A DNA stretch of 64,000 nucleotides from Flavobacterium salilacus subsp. salilacus (GTDB lineage: Bacteria > Bacteroidota > Bacteroidia > Flavobacteriales > Flavobacteriaceae), in the NCBI RefSeq assembly GCF_004634195.1, contig NZ_SKBP01000001.1, forward strand, positions 124,001-188,000, written 5' to 3'. This document shows positions 26,185 through 33,281 of the stretch, in pieces. Positions within the stretch are counted from its first letter, which is position 1. Every line of letters begins with the position of its first letter. Position numbers and translations under genes: made by a program. Under the pieces are notes generated by a model. That model searched no databases. It had not been told where the DNA came from and saw nothing but the letters and a program-made list of their open reading frames with translations.

Positions 26185-26643
26185 TTAATCCTCATTTTCA
26201 ACCATTATGCCAAGTGCCAGCACGTTTGGAATGTACTCTCCTTCAAACTTATTTTCTACCGTTATAATATACTTACCGGCCAACATTTTCATTTCTTCTT
26301 TTAAATTCATCTCAAGGTCGCAAATATCTCCTGCACAGTCAGATATTGAATTGCCCGACCCGTCTTTAAGCTGTAAGTTAAGAAACATATTATCCTTTAC
26401 ACCATCAGGGCTTTGTATTGTAAGTTCAAGAGGTACTCTTTCATATTGCGGGTCGAAAGTATGCGAAAAAATAAGTTTAATATCCGCGTTTTCAACATCT
26501 TTTTTGATATCAAACTCAAATGTTTTTACTTCGCTTTTTTGCCAACGATTATTATCAAAATCATCAATGGTTTTGGTAAAGAGGGTTGTTTTGTTGCAAG
26601 AAAATAATAGCAGCAGGGGTAAAAGGAAAACAAATTTCTTCAT
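26185..26643 (-). CDS. GldH-like gliding-motility-type lipoprotein
   Basis: This 152-residue lipoprotein has a signal peptide ending in LLLLFSCNKT, where the Cys (near residue 16) is the lipobox residue for lipid attachment. The mature part follows the GldH pattern: W-x-K-S-E-V-x-T-F-E-F near residue 35, LTIQSPDG near 77, a D-I-CDLEMNL segment near 107, AGKYIITVENKF near 122 and PNVLALGIMVE at the end. GldH is needed for gliding and T9SS function in flavobacteria. Similarity here is moderate and based on pattern, and the protein carries two extra Cys (SDCAGDICD), so it may be a paralogue. It is followed by a terminator and lies in a one-gene unit. Confidence 0.6.
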   Translation of the reverse strand: MKKFVFLLPLLLLFSCNKTTLFTKTIDDFDNNRWQKSEVKTFEFDIKKDVENADIKLIFSHTFDPQYERVPLELTIQSPDGVKDNMFLNLQLKDGSGNSISDCAGDICDLEMNLKEEMKMLAGKYIITVENKFEGEYIPNVLALGIMVENED

Positions 26644-26897
26644 AAGACATTATTTTAGGAATTATTTAATTGATATATTTGTTATCATGTGTTGCTTTAT
26701 TTACACCTCTTGCATTTTAAACCATCTTCCTAACAAATTTAATCAATTTTTTAACATTATGTTTAATTATATCAGATATTTAAACATTAAAATCTTTTTT
26801 TATTCTTAATACAAGAAAAACATCGGTTTTTTAACTATTAATGAATGCGGGAACTGCAATTAGGCATTCTGTTAAGTTATTTATAAACCTAAATAAA

Positions 26898-26905
26898 TAT
26901 CTTTG
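26898..26905 (+). promoter_or_regulatory. marC-family gene promoter -7 element
   Basis: TATCTTTG fits TAnnTTTG and ends 19 bp before the MarC ATG. No TTG is found at the right distance upstream. Apart from this box, the 281 bp between the GldH-like gene and this gene hold no supported feature. Confidence 0.45.
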
Positions 26906-26924
26906 CAATACTAAATATATATTG

Positions 26925-27557
26925 ATGGAGTTATTCATATACATTTTTGCGGCGCTTTTTTCGGTTATCAACCCGCTTGGGGCTGTACCTATTTTTGTTG
27001 GGCTTACACAGCATGACTCTAAAGCCGAGCGTTCGCGAATATCATTATGGGCCGCCATAAATGTTTTTATTATACTTATCATCTCTTTCTTTATCGGGCA
27101 ATATGTACTGGCATTTTTTGGTATCAGTATTGATGCACTGCGTATAGCGGGCGGTTTTATAATTGTTAATTCGGGATTTTCGCTTCTAACCGGTAAGTTC
27201 AGCAAAACACGCGGTATAAATAAGGAGGTAGAGCATGACGCTCAAAACAGGAATGATATAGCCCTCTCCCCGCTTGCCATACCCATGTTGGCAGGGCCGG
27301 GTTCTATATCGCTGCTTATAGCATTATATCAGGAATATACCGGTATAACCGACCAGGTTATAGCCTGCCTTGCTATGGCGGCAGTAGCATTTGTTATTTT
27401 TTTTACTATGCGCAGTGCCCATTATCTTTCGCGTATATTGGGCGCATCGGGAATTGTGGCAATATCAAGAATTATCGGCTTTATTGTTATTGCTATAGGA
27501 ATACAATACATAAGCAGTTCTATTGTAAACATACTTCAAACAATAGATTTCAACTAA
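26925..27557 (+). CDS. MarC-family integral membrane protein
   Basis: This 210-residue protein has six hydrophobic helices and the MarC/UPF0056 signatures: FSVINPLGAVPIFVGLT near residue 12, AGGFIIVNSGF near 70, and PLAIPMLAGPGSISLLI near 115. Members form a transporter-like fold; their substrate is not established and they are no longer thought to cause multiple antibiotic resistance. The start at 26925 is chosen because it follows a -7 element by 19 bp and gives the family's normal N terminus. The longer in-frame extension upstream lacks any MarC similarity. It converges with the cys operon, with a terminator between. Confidence 0.87.
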   Translation: MELFIYIFAALFSVINPLGAVPIFVGLTQHDSKAERSRISLWAAINVFIILIISFFIGQYVLAFFGISIDALRIAGGFIIVNSGFSLLTGKFSKTRGINKEVEHDAQNRNDIALSPLAIPMLAGPGSISLLIALYQEYTGITDQVIACLAMAAVAFVIFFTMRSAHYLSRILGASGIVAISRIIGFIVIAIGIQYISSSIVNILQTIDFN

Positions 27558-27562
27558 AAAAA

Positions 27563-27584
27563 GCTGCTCCCTTTTGAGAGCAGC
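27563..27584 (-). terminator. Terminator of the cys operon
   Basis: GCTGCTC, an 8-base loop, and GAGCAGC form a perfect 7-bp stem. On the minus strand it is followed by seven T residues, so it serves cysN (ending at 27616). On the plus strand it has no T-tract after it, so it is a poorer terminator for the convergent MarC gene. Confidence 0.72.
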
Positions 27585-27615
27585 AACAAAACTAATCATA
27601 CAACAAAAAAATTCT

Positions 27616-28860
27616 TTATTCTTCTGTAAAGCCCACTGCTGCAGTGGTATTAGTGAGTGCATCAATCAATATAAAAGCCCCGTTGAGCCTGTTATAATCA
27701 AATGCATCCAAAAACAGCGGAGTAGCCACTTTTAACCGGACTTTAGCAATATCATTTAATGCCAGAAATTCGGCATCCTGAAACTCATCGGGCTTTTCAG
27801 GTAAAATCAATCCTTTTATAGCCTCCAGCCTGCACTGGCTTGTGCGTGTACCTGACTGTAGTATATATTTACCCGAAAGCACGGCAGGCTTTTCATCCAT
27901 CCATACCAGCGTGGCGGTAATATTTTTAGATAGTAGCGTTTCTTCTTTTTTATTTACCAGCATCATCCCTCTGCTAATGTCAATATCATCTTTCAGTTGT
28001 ATTTGTATCGACTCTCCTGCACTTGCCGATGCCGGTGTATTGGTAAATTTTCTTATACCAACCACTTCACTCACTATGCCCGATGGCAAAATCGTTATAC
28101 TGTCGCCTACTGAAACGGTACCGCTTATTACCTTTCCTGCATAAGCTCTGTAATCGATAAACTCTTTATTTTGTACATGAATTACCTGTTGCACATCAAA
28201 ACGTAAATTTTTACTGCCCTGCCCTCCGGGTTTGATGGTATGTAATATTTGCGAAAGCGTTTTACCTTTATACCAACTCATAGCTGCCGAGGGTATAACT
28301 ACATTATCGCCTTTAAGTGAGCTAATAGGCAATATATACACATCTGGCTTATAGCTATACTGCGCGGTCATTTTATTAATATCAGTTGCTATCGCTAAAA
28401 ATACATCTTCGCTATAATCAACAATATCCATCTTGTTAATGCAAAAAACAACGGTTTTAAGCCGAAGCAGATTGCTTATAAAATAATGCCTGTAGGTTTG
28501 CTCCAGTAATCCCTTACGGGCATCGATAAGAATTATGGAAACTTCGGAGTTGGATGCTCCTGTTACCATATTGCGAGTATATTCCACATGCCCCGGACTG
28601 TCGGCTATTATAAATTTTCTCTCGGATGAAGAAAAGTAGATGTGGGCAACATCAATGGTAATGCCCTGCTCTCTCTCAGCAATAAGCCCATCGGTTATTA
28701 CCGAAAAATCGAGATCTTCCAGTCCTTTCTCTTTCGTCTTCCTTGCTATCAGTGCTTCCTGCTCTATAGTAAGTGCATTACTGTCATTAAGAAAACGCCC
28801 TATCAGCGTGCTCTTGCCGTCATCTACACTGCCTGCTGTGTTTATTCGTAATAAATCCAT
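27616..28860 (-). CDS. cysN: Sulfate adenylyltransferase subunit 1 (GTPase)
   Basis: This 414-residue protein is an EF-Tu-like GTPase that drives ATP + sulfate to APS + PPi together with CysD. GTP motifs are TAGSVDDGKST near residue 9 (P-loop), IADSPGHVEYTRNM near 85 (G3) and CINKMDIVDYS near 140 (G4). The switch region EREQGITIDVAHIYF is near 63. Two beta-barrel domains follow. There is no C-terminal APS kinase (CysC) domain, as expected for a pathway using an APS reductase directly. It is the last gene of the cys operon and starts 2 bp after cysD. Confidence 0.93.
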   Translation of the reverse strand: MDLLRINTAGSVDDGKSTLIGRFLNDSNALTIEQEALIARKTKEKGLEDLDFSVITDGLIAEREQGITIDVAHIYFSSSERKFIIADSPGHVEYTRNMVTGASNSEVSIILIDARKGLLEQTYRHYFISNLLRLKTVVFCINKMDIVDYSEDVFLAIATDINKMTAQYSYKPDVYILPISSLKGDNVVIPSAAMSWYKGKTLSQILHTIKPGGQGSKNLRFDVQQVIHVQNKEFIDYRAYAGKVISGTVSVGDSITILPSGIVSEVVGIRKFTNTPASASAGESIQIQLKDDIDISRGMMLVNKKEETLLSKNITATLVWMDEKPAVLSGKYILQSGTRTSQCRLEAIKGLILPEKPDEFQDAEFLALNDIAKVRLKVATPLFLDAFDYNRLNGAFILIDALTNTTAAVGFTEE

Positions 28861-28862
28861 AA

Positions 28863-29768
28863 TTAAAAATAGCCTCCTTTCTTTCTTTCTTCCAATGCTG
28901 CTTCCGAACGTTTATCATCAATACGCGCTCCCCGCTCTGAAGATTTTGAGGCTTTGTTTTCATGCATAATTTCATTTATTGTTGCTGCCTCTGAAATAAA
29001 AGCTGCTGTACAGGTCATGTCTCCCACCGTTCTGAACCGTACTGTCGTTTCAGTAATCTCATCGGTTTCTACAAGGTTTAAATAAGCTGAATAAGCGAGA
29101 TAAGCCCCGTCACGATATACCAGTTTACGCCTGTGGGCAAAATAGATGGAAGGCAATCCTATCTGTTCTTGTGCTATATAGTTCCAAACATCCTCCTCTG
29201 TCCAGTTGCTTATGGGAAATGCACGGACGTTTTCGCCAAAATGTATTTTACCGTTAAGTGTGCTAAACAATTCCGGGCGTTGCTTTTTGGCATCCCACTG
29301 CCCAAAATCGTCCCGCACAGAAAAAATACGCTCTTTAGCTCTCGATTTTTCCTCATCACGTCGAGCACCGCCCATGCAGGCATCAAAGCCAAACTCCTCT
29401 ATCGCATCAAGTAGTGTTACGGTTTGCAGGGCATTCCGGCTGGCATGTTTGCCTGTTTCTTCCTGCACCTTGTTTTGGTCTATGCTGTCCTGCACGTAGC
29501 GCACTATGAGTTCAACACCCAGCTCGTTTACCAGCTTATCTCTGTAGGCGATGGTTTCAGGGAAATTATGCCCCGTATCAATATGTAAAAAAGGGAATGG
29601 AATTTTAGCAGGATAAAATGCTTTTTGTGCCAACCGTGCTAATGTTATAGAGTCTTTTCCTCCTGAAAAAAGCAATACCGGTTTCCTGAATTGTCCTACT
29701 ACTTCGCGGATAATATAGATACTTTCATCCTCAAGTGTTTGCAGGTGTGATTGTAAATAATTTGTCAT
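28863..29768 (-). CDS. cysD: Sulfate adenylyltransferase subunit 2
   Basis: This 301-residue enzyme forms APS in partnership with CysN. It belongs to the ATP-PPase family with LLFSGGKDSITLARLA near residue 32 (PP-loop), FLHIDTGHNFPET near 62, MGGARRDEEKSRAKER near 127 and RFRTVGDMTCTAA near 245. The ATG ending at 29768 is chosen; it lies 2 bp after the cysH stop and gives the usual length. A longer in-frame start would overlap cysH by 37 bp. The last residues, ERKKGGYF, are the conserved CysD C terminus. Confidence 0.95.
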   Translation of the reverse strand: MTNYLQSHLQTLEDESIYIIREVVGQFRKPVLLFSGGKDSITLARLAQKAFYPAKIPFPFLHIDTGHNFPETIAYRDKLVNELGVELIVRYVQDSIDQNKVQEETGKHASRNALQTVTLLDAIEEFGFDACMGGARRDEEKSRAKERIFSVRDDFGQWDAKKQRPELFSTLNGKIHFGENVRAFPISNWTEEDVWNYIAQEQIGLPSIYFAHRRKLVYRDGAYLAYSAYLNLVETDEITETTVRFRTVGDMTCTAAFISEAATINEIMHENKASKSSERGARIDDKRSEAALEERKKGGYF

Positions 29769-29770
29769 TA

Positions 29771-30490
29771 TTAATAATTTTTGTTTGAATGAATGTGCAG
29801 CCCACATTCTTTTTTACCGTTTTCCCACCACCAGCGTCCGGCTCTAAAATCTTCGCCTTCAGCAAGGGCGCGGGTGCATGGCGCACAGCCTATACTTAAA
29901 TAGCCTCTTTTGTAAAGGCTGTTTATGGGTATTTTGTATAAATCGACCTCAGTTTCTACTTCTTTTAGCGTATAATGCAGTAAAGGGTTAAATTTTATTA
30001 ACTGATTTGCTTCATCCCATTCTAAAAACTGCATGCTTTCCCTATTGGCAGATTGTTCTGCGCGCAAACCCGTTATCCATAGGTTTACTCCTGCTATAGC
30101 CCGTTGCAATGGTTTTACTTTACGTATATGACAACATTTTTTCCTGTTCTCGACACTTTCATAAAAACCATTAATACCATAGTTGTTTACATACTGCTGT
30201 ACATCCGTTTCTTCAGGATAATAGGTTTTAATAGCAAGCGACGGATATTTATCGAGGGTTTTCTGAAATACATCATAGGTTTCATTAAACTGCCTTCCTG
30301 TATCGAGGGTAAAAACCTCAACTTTATTTATATAAGGAATTATGTAATGCGTGAGTAGCTGGTCTTCTATCCCAAAAGAGGTAGAAAAAACTTTTTTACC
30401 CTGAATGGTATCTAACACAAAGGTTATGGCTTCTGCCGGAGCCATATCTGCTATAGCCTTGTTATAATAATTTAACTTACTCGCCTCCAT
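29771..30490 (-). CDS. cysH: Adenylylsulfate (APS) reductase, 4Fe-4S type
   Basis: This 239-residue PAPS/APS reductase reduces APS to sulfite with thioredoxin. STSFGIEDQLLTHYI near residue 35 is the P-loop region; TLDTGRQFNETYD near 60; ENRKKCCHIRKVKPL near 112 and SIGCAPCTRA near 200 carry the Cys pairs (CC and CxxC) that bind the 4Fe-4S cluster of the APS type. GKKECGLHIH near the end holds the catalytic Cys. The Fe-S Cys pairs, together with a CysN lacking APS kinase, show that APS, not PAPS, is the substrate. It overlaps the DUF2061 gene by 14 bp. Confidence 0.93.
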   Translation of the reverse strand: MEASKLNYYNKAIADMAPAEAITFVLDTIQGKKVFSTSFGIEDQLLTHYIIPYINKVEVFTLDTGRQFNETYDVFQKTLDKYPSLAIKTYYPEETDVQQYVNNYGINGFYESVENRKKCCHIRKVKPLQRAIAGVNLWITGLRAEQSANRESMQFLEWDEANQLIKFNPLLHYTLKEVETEVDLYKIPINSLYKRGYLSIGCAPCTRALAEGEDFRAGRWWWENGKKECGLHIHSNKNY

Positions 30491-30722
30491 GTCTCCTTGT
30501 TATTTTTGCCCAAGCGCGTTCGTGAATAAAATAGAGAAGCATTTTAGAAAACACTTCAAAACCGCCTATAGAGAATGCAATAGTTGCATTTCCCGTTAAC
30601 AGAAATGATATTACAATAGTATCTATTGTACCGACAATGCGCCAAGTAACCGCTTTGAGAGCAGATATTTTAGGGTCGTCCTTTAGCGAAATACTATTTT
30701 TGGTCTTTAATAAATCAAGCAT
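30477..30722 (-). CDS. DUF2061 small membrane protein, first gene of the cys operon
   Basis: This 81-residue protein has two hydrophobic segments (TIDTIVISFLLTGNATIAFSIG) and the family pattern KAVTWRIVGTIDT ... GFEVFSKMLLYFIHERAWAKI. DUF2061 proteins have no known function but are often placed with sulfate-assimilation genes, as here. The ATG ending at 30722 is used, since a TTG nine codons upstream lies inside the -7 element of the promoter. The gene overlaps cysH by 14 bp and would be co-expressed with it. Confidence 0.85.
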   Translation of the reverse strand: MLDLLKTKNSISLKDDPKISALKAVTWRIVGTIDTIVISFLLTGNATIAFSIGGFEVFSKMLLYFIHERAWAKITRRHGGE

Positions 30723-30746
30723 ACAATGGTTGCTTTTATTTTTTTT

Positions 30747-30784
30747 CAAATATACTATTAGTCTATCGATTTAATAGACTAATA
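30747..30784 (-). promoter_or_regulatory. cys operon promoter with an 11-bp palindromic operator
   Basis: On the minus strand TATATTTG (30747-30754) is a good Bacteroidetes -7 element, 24 bp before the DUF2061 ATG. Just upstream lies a perfect inverted repeat, TATTAGTCTAT, 7-bp spacer, ATAGACTAATA (30756-30784), filling the place where the -33 box should be. The downstream neighbour (higher coordinates) encodes an Rrf2 regulator. A regulator binding here would block or assist RNA polymerase. The binding of this Rrf2 protein is an inference. Confidence 0.65.
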
Positions 30785-30796
30785 ACGTAAATTTTT

Positions 30797-31210
30797 TTAC
30801 ACTATTATTAAGTCGTATAATGTTTTTTTTTGCAAAAGATTAAGTGTATTATCGCGAACTTCTGCCATAAAATGGTTTAAAATACACGCTTTTTCATTAG
30901 GGCAATCATCGCAAGGTTCGTAAAAATTAAGACTTACACAGGGTAGCATGGCTATGGGTCCGTCAAGAACCCGTATCAGAGTTGCCATACTAATGGTTTT
31001 AGGATCTTTCATAAGGTAGTAGCCCCCTCCTTTACCCTTTTTAGATCCAAGTATGCCAAACTTTTTGAGGTCGAGCAATATGGTTTCAAGAAATTTTTTG
31101 GGGATATTTTCTTTCTCCGAAATATCAGAAATAAGCACAGGCCCTAATCCACCCTGCTTTGCAATGTAGATTAGAGCCTTTAGCCCATATTTCGTTTTCT
31201 TTGAAAGCAT
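30797..31210 (-). CDS. Rrf2-family transcription regulator
   Basis: This 137-residue protein has an N-terminal winged helix (MLSKKTKYGLKALIYIA ... ENIPKKFLETILLDLKKFGIL, with the glycine wing GSKKGKGGGYYL near residue 62) typical of Rrf2/IscR/CymR. Cysteines at PCVSLNFYEPCDDCPNEKACIL near 89-110 could hold a 4Fe-4S cluster as in IscR/NsrR, though CymR lacks one. It likely senses sulfur or Fe-S status. It lies 4 bp after the CtlX gene, in the same operon, and 75 bp upstream of the cys operon's first ATG, with the palindrome between. Control of the cys operon is inferred from placement. Confidence 0.88.
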   Translation of the reverse strand: MLSKKTKYGLKALIYIAKQGGLGPVLISDISEKENIPKKFLETILLDLKKFGILGSKKGKGGGYYLMKDPKTISMATLIRVLDGPIAMLPCVSLNFYEPCDDCPNEKACILNHFMAEVRDNTLNLLQKKTLYDLIIV

Positions 31211-31213
31211 AAT

Positions 31214-32149
31214 TTATTCTTTTGACAAAAACACCTCTGCCATCATACAGCGGGCACTACCGCCTCCGCAAGCTTCTATAATATCAAGGCTTGCCGAAAG
31301 TATTTCTGTATGGTTCTCTATTTTGGCAATTTGGTCTTGTGTAAGGCTTTGGTGTGCCGAGTTACTCATTAGCAGATAACTTTTATCATTTGCTCCGGTT
31401 ACCTGAAGCATATTGCCTGCAAAATGGTTGAGCTGTTCTTCCGTAAGCAATATAATTTCCTTACCATCGTCTTTAAGACTGGAAAGTACCATTTTACGCT
31501 CTTTTTTATCATCTATACAATCGGCACAGATAACGGCAAAGGTATCTCCCACGCACATCATAACATTGGTATGATATATATGTTTGCGTTCGCCGTTTAC
31601 TGTTTGGAATGCTTCGAATATAATGGGTGTATATTCAAAATCTTCACAAAATTCTATAAACAACTCTTCGTCAGCACGAGGTGACAGGGCACAATAGGCT
31701 TTATGGCTCACTCTGTCCAACACTATACTGCCTGTGCCTTCTAAAAAAATACCATCTTCTTCTGCCGAAGTATAATCTACAATATTATCAATAACAAAAC
31801 CTTTTTCTTCTATCAGGTCAAGTATATCTTCTCTTCGTTCATGCCTGCGGTTTTCGGCAAACATAGGGTATAAAGCCACATCATTATTTTCATGAAATGA
31901 TACCCAATTGTTTGGGAATATCGAGTCGGGAGTATCAGGATTAAGCGTATCGTCAACAACAATAACGTTTACTCCTACTGCCCTTAGTTTTTCTACAAAA
32001 GCATCAAACTCCTGCTGTGCCTTGGCATTTACAGTATCAGGCAAAAGGTTATCCAGAACTTTTTGATAATAATTATTTACCGCCGTTTGCTCGTTCATCC
32101 TGAATGCCACAGGGCGTATCATCAATATGGTATTGGTAGTTTGTTTCAT
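31214..32149 (-). CDS. CtlX-like citrulline/arginine-modifying hydrolase (amidinotransferase fold)
   Basis: This 311-residue protein of the pentein fold has MIRPVAFRMNEQTAVNNYYQ at the N terminus, DSIFPNNWVSFH near residue 74 (active-site Asp/Asn), EGTGSIVLDR near 138 (Glu), YHTNVMMCVGD near 194 (His) and EACGGGSARCMMAEVF at the C terminus (nucleophilic Cys). These are the catalytic residues of arginine deiminase/DDAH-type hydrolases. The pattern is that of CtlX, linked with citrulline use in Francisella. It starts 20 bp after the preceding amidinohydrolase gene. The real substrate in flavobacteria is unknown. Confidence 0.8.
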   Translation of the reverse strand: MKQTTNTILMIRPVAFRMNEQTAVNNYYQKVLDNLLPDTVNAKAQQEFDAFVEKLRAVGVNVIVVDDTLNPDTPDSIFPNNWVSFHENNDVALYPMFAENRRHERREDILDLIEEKGFVIDNIVDYTSAEEDGIFLEGTGSIVLDRVSHKAYCALSPRADEELFIEFCEDFEYTPIIFEAFQTVNGERKHIYHTNVMMCVGDTFAVICADCIDDKKERKMVLSSLKDDGKEIILLTEEQLNHFAGNMLQVTGANDKSYLLMSNSAHQSLTQDQIAKIENHTEILSASLDIIEACGGGSARCMMAEVFLSKE

Positions 32150-32168
32150 TCTTAATTAAATATAGTAA

Positions 32169-33083
32169 TTATTCTCTTATTAATGGTAATGTTGAGCAGC
32201 GTAGTAGCCCTTCCTGTTTTGCTATTTCGGCATAAGTCACTTCTTCTACTGTAAAACCACGTTCTAAAAGCCAGTTTTTTAATCTCGTAAAATTCTTTTC
32301 TATCACTACCACATCAGTATCTATCGAAAAGAAATTGGATGTCATGTTGTACATTTCCTCGCGCTCTATATGGAAAAGGTTTTGTTTACCGAATAAGTTT
32401 ACAAGATACATATAATCTGCCTCTTCACGGAATCCGCTTTTATAAATAACGCCTTTATCTTTACCTACTGGCTGAAAACAGCAGTCTAAGTGCAGGGCAT
32501 TGTCCCTGGCTTCAATACGTGATTTGACAAGGTCAAATTCCTTTACTGTTTTATGAGGGAACATTTCTTTTATATAGTTTACTCCCTGCATGTTAGTGCG
32601 TGCCGTTATATAATCTTTATAATCGCTTCCTTTGTATGTACCTATAAAAATATGGTCGTCCCACAGCATTACATCGCCTCCTTCAATATGCACCTCTTCG
32701 GGCGGGCGCAATACCTTGGCCGGATTCATTTTGTCTATCACATACTGTATCGCATCAAGTTCGCGCTCTCTGTCGGGCAATATGTTGGCTTTTATAAAAA
32801 TATCATCAATAACAAAACCTATATCCCTGCTGAATATCTGGTTGTAATCTTTTATAATTTCCGGACGATATACCTCAACATCATATTTTTTGAAAACATC
32901 GTTAAATGCTTCCATCTCCTTTACCATATCAGCCTCTACAGGATAGGTTCCTGCTTTAATGTGTTCTAACGACTTAGGGTCGTACGCTTCATACGCTTCG
33001 GGTGTAGGTCCGTTACTCACGGCAGTACCCAATATAACCGTCTTTAATCGAGACGTTTCGTTCTTTACGTTTAGTTGTAACAT
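32169..33083 (-). CDS. Arginine-deiminase/DDAH-type amidinohydrolase
   Basis: This 304-residue pentein-fold protein has SRDIGFVIDDIFI near residue 90 (Asp), PEEVHIEGGDVML near 131 (Glu-Gly-Gly-Asp), DNALHLDCCFQPV near 195 (His) and GLLRCSTLPLIRE at the C terminus with the nucleophile Cys. It belongs to the arginine deiminase/glycine amidinotransferase superfamily and probably removes a ureido or amine group from arginine or a relative. It starts an operon with CtlX and the Rrf2 regulator and has the best-matching local promoter in the region. Two unlike members side by side suggest a two-step or dual-substrate arginine route. Confidence 0.8.
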   Translation of the reverse strand: MLQLNVKNETSRLKTVILGTAVSNGPTPEAYEAYDPKSLEHIKAGTYPVEADMVKEMEAFNDVFKKYDVEVYRPEIIKDYNQIFSRDIGFVIDDIFIKANILPDRERELDAIQYVIDKMNPAKVLRPPEEVHIEGGDVMLWDDHIFIGTYKGSDYKDYITARTNMQGVNYIKEMFPHKTVKEFDLVKSRIEARDNALHLDCCFQPVGKDKGVIYKSGFREEADYMYLVNLFGKQNLFHIEREEMYNMTSNFFSIDTDVVVIEKNFTRLKNWLLERGFTVEEVTYAEIAKQEGLLRCSTLPLIRE

Positions 33084-33101
33084 ACGTTTTCAGCTTTTAA
33101 G

Positions 33102-33134
33102 CAAATATAGAAAATGCCCTTAAATAATATACAA
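33102..33134 (-). promoter_or_regulatory. Promoter of the amidinohydrolase-CtlX-Rrf2 operon
   Basis: TTG (33132-33134), 22 bp, then TATATTTG (33102-33109) on the minus strand is a near-perfect Bacteroidetes promoter. The start codon is at 33083, giving a short leader of about 12-15 bases. Confidence 0.7.
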
Positions 33135-33231
33135 TTCAAACATTATTAGTTTATAACATAAAAATATATCAATCAGCATAGTGTAAACTGATTTATTTTT
33201 ACACAATAAACAAAGTAACCTTTCAAAAAAA

Positions 33232-33257
33232 ATCCCGATTGCACAAGCAATCGGGAT
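33232..33257 (-). terminator. Terminator of gltA
   Basis: ATCCCGATTGC, loop ACAA, GCAATCGGGAT makes a perfect 11-bp stem. On the minus strand it is followed by a run of T, 25 bp after the citrate synthase stop. Confidence 0.88.
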
Positions 33258-33281
33258 AAATTAACCTTTTATGTTTAATAA

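Noticed and set aside
26207..26809. Plus-strand open frame of 200 codons opposite the GldH-like gene
   Set aside because: The minus-strand frame has a lipobox, start and terminator in good order; this one has none.
26831..27205. Minus-strand open frame opposite the MarC-family gene
   Set aside because: No family similarity; the plus-strand frame carries clear MarC motifs and a -7 element.
30723..30749. TTG start for the DUF2061 gene
   Set aside because: This codon is part of the -7 promoter element, so the transcript would begin after it.
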